DNA from: Rhizobium rhizogenes
Lineage (GTDB): Bacteria > Pseudomonadota > Alphaproteobacteria > Rhizobiales > Rhizobiaceae
Assembly: GCF_002005205.3 (NCBI RefSeq)
Contig: NZ_CP019701.2
Span: 1,674,001-1,738,000 of the forward strand
Length of the DNA: 64,000 bases
Reading direction: 5' to 3'
Shown here: in pieces, positions 62,735 to 64,000 of the stretch
How positions within the stretch are numbered: the stretch's first letter is position 1
Layout: each line of letters opens with the position of its first letter
Notes under the pieces: model-generated
Database searches by the model: none
What the model saw: the letters and a program-made list of their open reading frames with translations, nothing else
What the model was told of the DNA's origin: nothing
Program-made: the position numbers and the translations under genes

Positions 62735-64000
62735 TTACTCCAGCGGCAACGCCACAACGCGCAGATTGCCCTGGGCATCGGCAACCATCATATGTGCATT
62801 CTTGCGGCCTTCGGATTTCAGACCGTTGACCCGGACCAGAACGTCGCCGGGAACCTCCATGAAGTCCTGACCGACCTCGACGATGATATCGCCAGCCTTC
62901 ATGCCCTTCTGTTCGGCAGTCGAACCGGGATCGACACTTGCGACCAGCACACCTTCGACGCTTTCGGCAATGCCCTTTTCGGTGCGCAACTCATTGCTGA
63001 GCACGACCAGATTCATGCCGAGAACGCTCTGCGGCGCCTCGCGCACTTCCGGCGTCTGGTCCTGCGCCTGATCGTCGGTGCCGCCATCATCATCAGGCGC
63101 CACCATCCCACCATCACCATCCTCGGCCTGCGGGTCTTCGGTCGCGGCTTTTTCGTCGGTGGTATCCTGCAGTTGGCCAAGCTTGACCTTGACGGTCTCT
63201 TCCTTGCCGTCGCGCAGGATCACAACATCGACTTCCTTGCCGACCGGACTTTCCGCCACGATCCGCAAGAGATCACGCATTTCATGAATATCCTTGCCGT
63301 CGAATTTCAGCACGACATCGCCGGCCTGGATCGGGCCGTTTTCCACCGGCCCGCCCTTGGCCACGCCGGAAATCAGCGCCCCCCTGGCGCTGTCCATGCC
63401 GAGGCTCGCGGCCACATCGTCAGTAACAGGCTGGACGCGAACACCGAGCCAGCCGCGACGCGTCTCGCCAAATTCGATCAGCTGCTGCACGATATTCTGG
63501 GCGAGTTCCGTCGGCACGGCAAAACCGATGCCGATCGAACCACCGCTCGGCGAAATGATCGCCGTATTGATGCCGATCACCTCACCCTTCATGTTGAAGA
63601 GCGGACCGCCGGAATTGCCCTTGTTGATCGCCGCATCCGTCTGGATGAAATTGTCGTAGGGACCGGCATTGATATTGCGGCCGCGCGCGGAAATGACACC
63701 GACGGTCAGCGATCCGCCAAGCCCGAAGGGATTGCCGATGGCCATCACCCAGTCACCAATGCGCATGCTGCGCGAATCGCCGAACTTGACCGCCTTCAGC
63801 GGCGCTTTCGGCTCCACCTTCAGGACCGAAAGGTCGGTCTTGGTATCGGTGCCAACCAGCGTCGCCTTGAGTTTCGAGCCGTTCGGGAAAATCACCTCGA
63901 TGGCATCAGCACCCTCGATGACGTGGTTGTTGGTGACGACATAACCGGCCGGATCGATGACGAAACCCGAGCCCAGCGAATTGACCTTTTCGCCACCTTC
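62735..64000 (-). CDS. DegP/HtrA-family periplasmic serine protease (5' end outside the window)
   Basis: At least 421 codons, open to the window edge. Catalytic triad: His in NNHV, Asp in KTDLSVLK, Ser in GNSGGPLFN. Two PDZ domains follow (about GVRVQPVTDDVA... and VLVASVDPGSTAEQKGMKAGD), joined by a long acidic linker (63,050-63,180) rich in Asp, Glu and Gln. Do-type proteases degrade misfolded periplasmic proteins. The signal peptide lies beyond base 64000. Confidence 0.95.
   Translation of the reverse strand, partial: EGGEKVNSLGSGFVIDPAGYVVTNNHVIEGADAIEVIFPNGSKLKATLVGTDTKTDLSVLKVEPKAPLKAVKFGDSRSMRIGDWVMAIGNPFGLGGSLTVGVISARGRNINAGPYDNFIQTDAAINKGNSGGPLFNMKGEVIGINTAIISPSGGSIGIGFAVPTELAQNIVQQLIEFGETRRGWLGVRVQPVTDDVAASLGMDSARGALISGVAKGGPVENGPIQAGDVVLKFDGKDIHEMRDLLRIVAESPVGKEVDVVILRDGKEETVKVKLGQLQDTTDEKAATEDPQAEDGDGGMVAPDDDGGTDDQAQDQTPEVREAPQSVLGMNLVVLSNELRTEKGIAESVEGVLVASVDPGSTAEQKGMKAGDIIVEVGQDFMEVPGDVLVRVNGLKSEGRKNAHMMVADAQGNLRVVALPLE

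Overview
The window is chromosomal DNA from an alphaproteobacterium, most likely a member of the Rhizobiaceae close to Agrobacterium. I infer this from the gene content and protein style: ribosomal and EF-Tu genes of alphaproteobacterial type, a BA14K-like protein, MerR/HxlR/ArsR regulators, rhizobial palindromic intergenic repeats and GC-rich codon use. The species was not tested by any search.

Layout. 1-4,135: translation and secretion genes on the minus strand (rplA partial, rplK, nusG, secE, tRNA-Trp), a plus-strand histidine phosphatase, then tuf. 4,136-11,460: a patchwork of small secreted or membrane proteins, a TerC-type membrane protein, an ABC exporter and prophage debris (GH108 endolysin, 3' fragment of a tyrosine recombinase). 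It ends at tRNA-Gly and tRNA-Tyr. 11,700-18,400: rlmB, a thioesterase, membrane proteins, a PepSY reductase-like protein and a divergent HxlR regulator/NAD(P)H-binding pair with a clear palindromic operator. 18,632-21,574: a large uvrB. 21,700-29,997: lipoproteins, an esterase, PRC-barrel, DUF922, J-domain and NTF2-like proteins, tRNA-Thr, a diguanylate cyclase and an exo/endonuclease-phosphatase family protein. 30,296-33,999: a three-gene ABC importer (ATPase, fused permease, binding protein). 34,201-46,164: aminotransferase, a RbsD/FucU protein, a second EEP protein, ilvC, a TetR regulator, an HxlR/QorB pair, an AraC/alcohol dehydrogenase pair, an NDH-2-like enzyme, pdxJ and a MerR-type regulator with an added C-terminal HTH. 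46,245-54,610: a RecD-like helicase, an SDR-DoxX fusion, two ArsR/SRPBCC modules, an ECF sigma/anti-sigma operon, LysE and an aldo-keto reductase. 54,743-64,000: ilvN and ilvB (acetolactate synthase) behind a leader-peptide attenuator, a HerA-type ATPase, miaA and serB back to back, a GNAT enzyme, an SDR and a partial DegP-type protease.

How the genes work together. Branched-chain amino acid synthesis is represented twice: ilvBN, with an 18-codon leader rich in Leu/Val/Ile followed by a terminator, and ilvC 17 kb away. Several genes occur as regulator-target pairs with visible operator-like palindromes (HxlR/NAD(P)H-binding, ArsR/SRPBCC, TetR alone). I found no CRISPR array, insertion sequence, replication origin or recognisable defence island.

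The most informative non-coding signals are the ilvBN leader, two 112-bp copies of a palindromic intergenic element, a perfect 24-bp hairpin at 34,126-34,177, and paired palindromes at the promoter of the second ArsR gene. Everything was read by eye. Family names are from recognised motifs, not from database searches.
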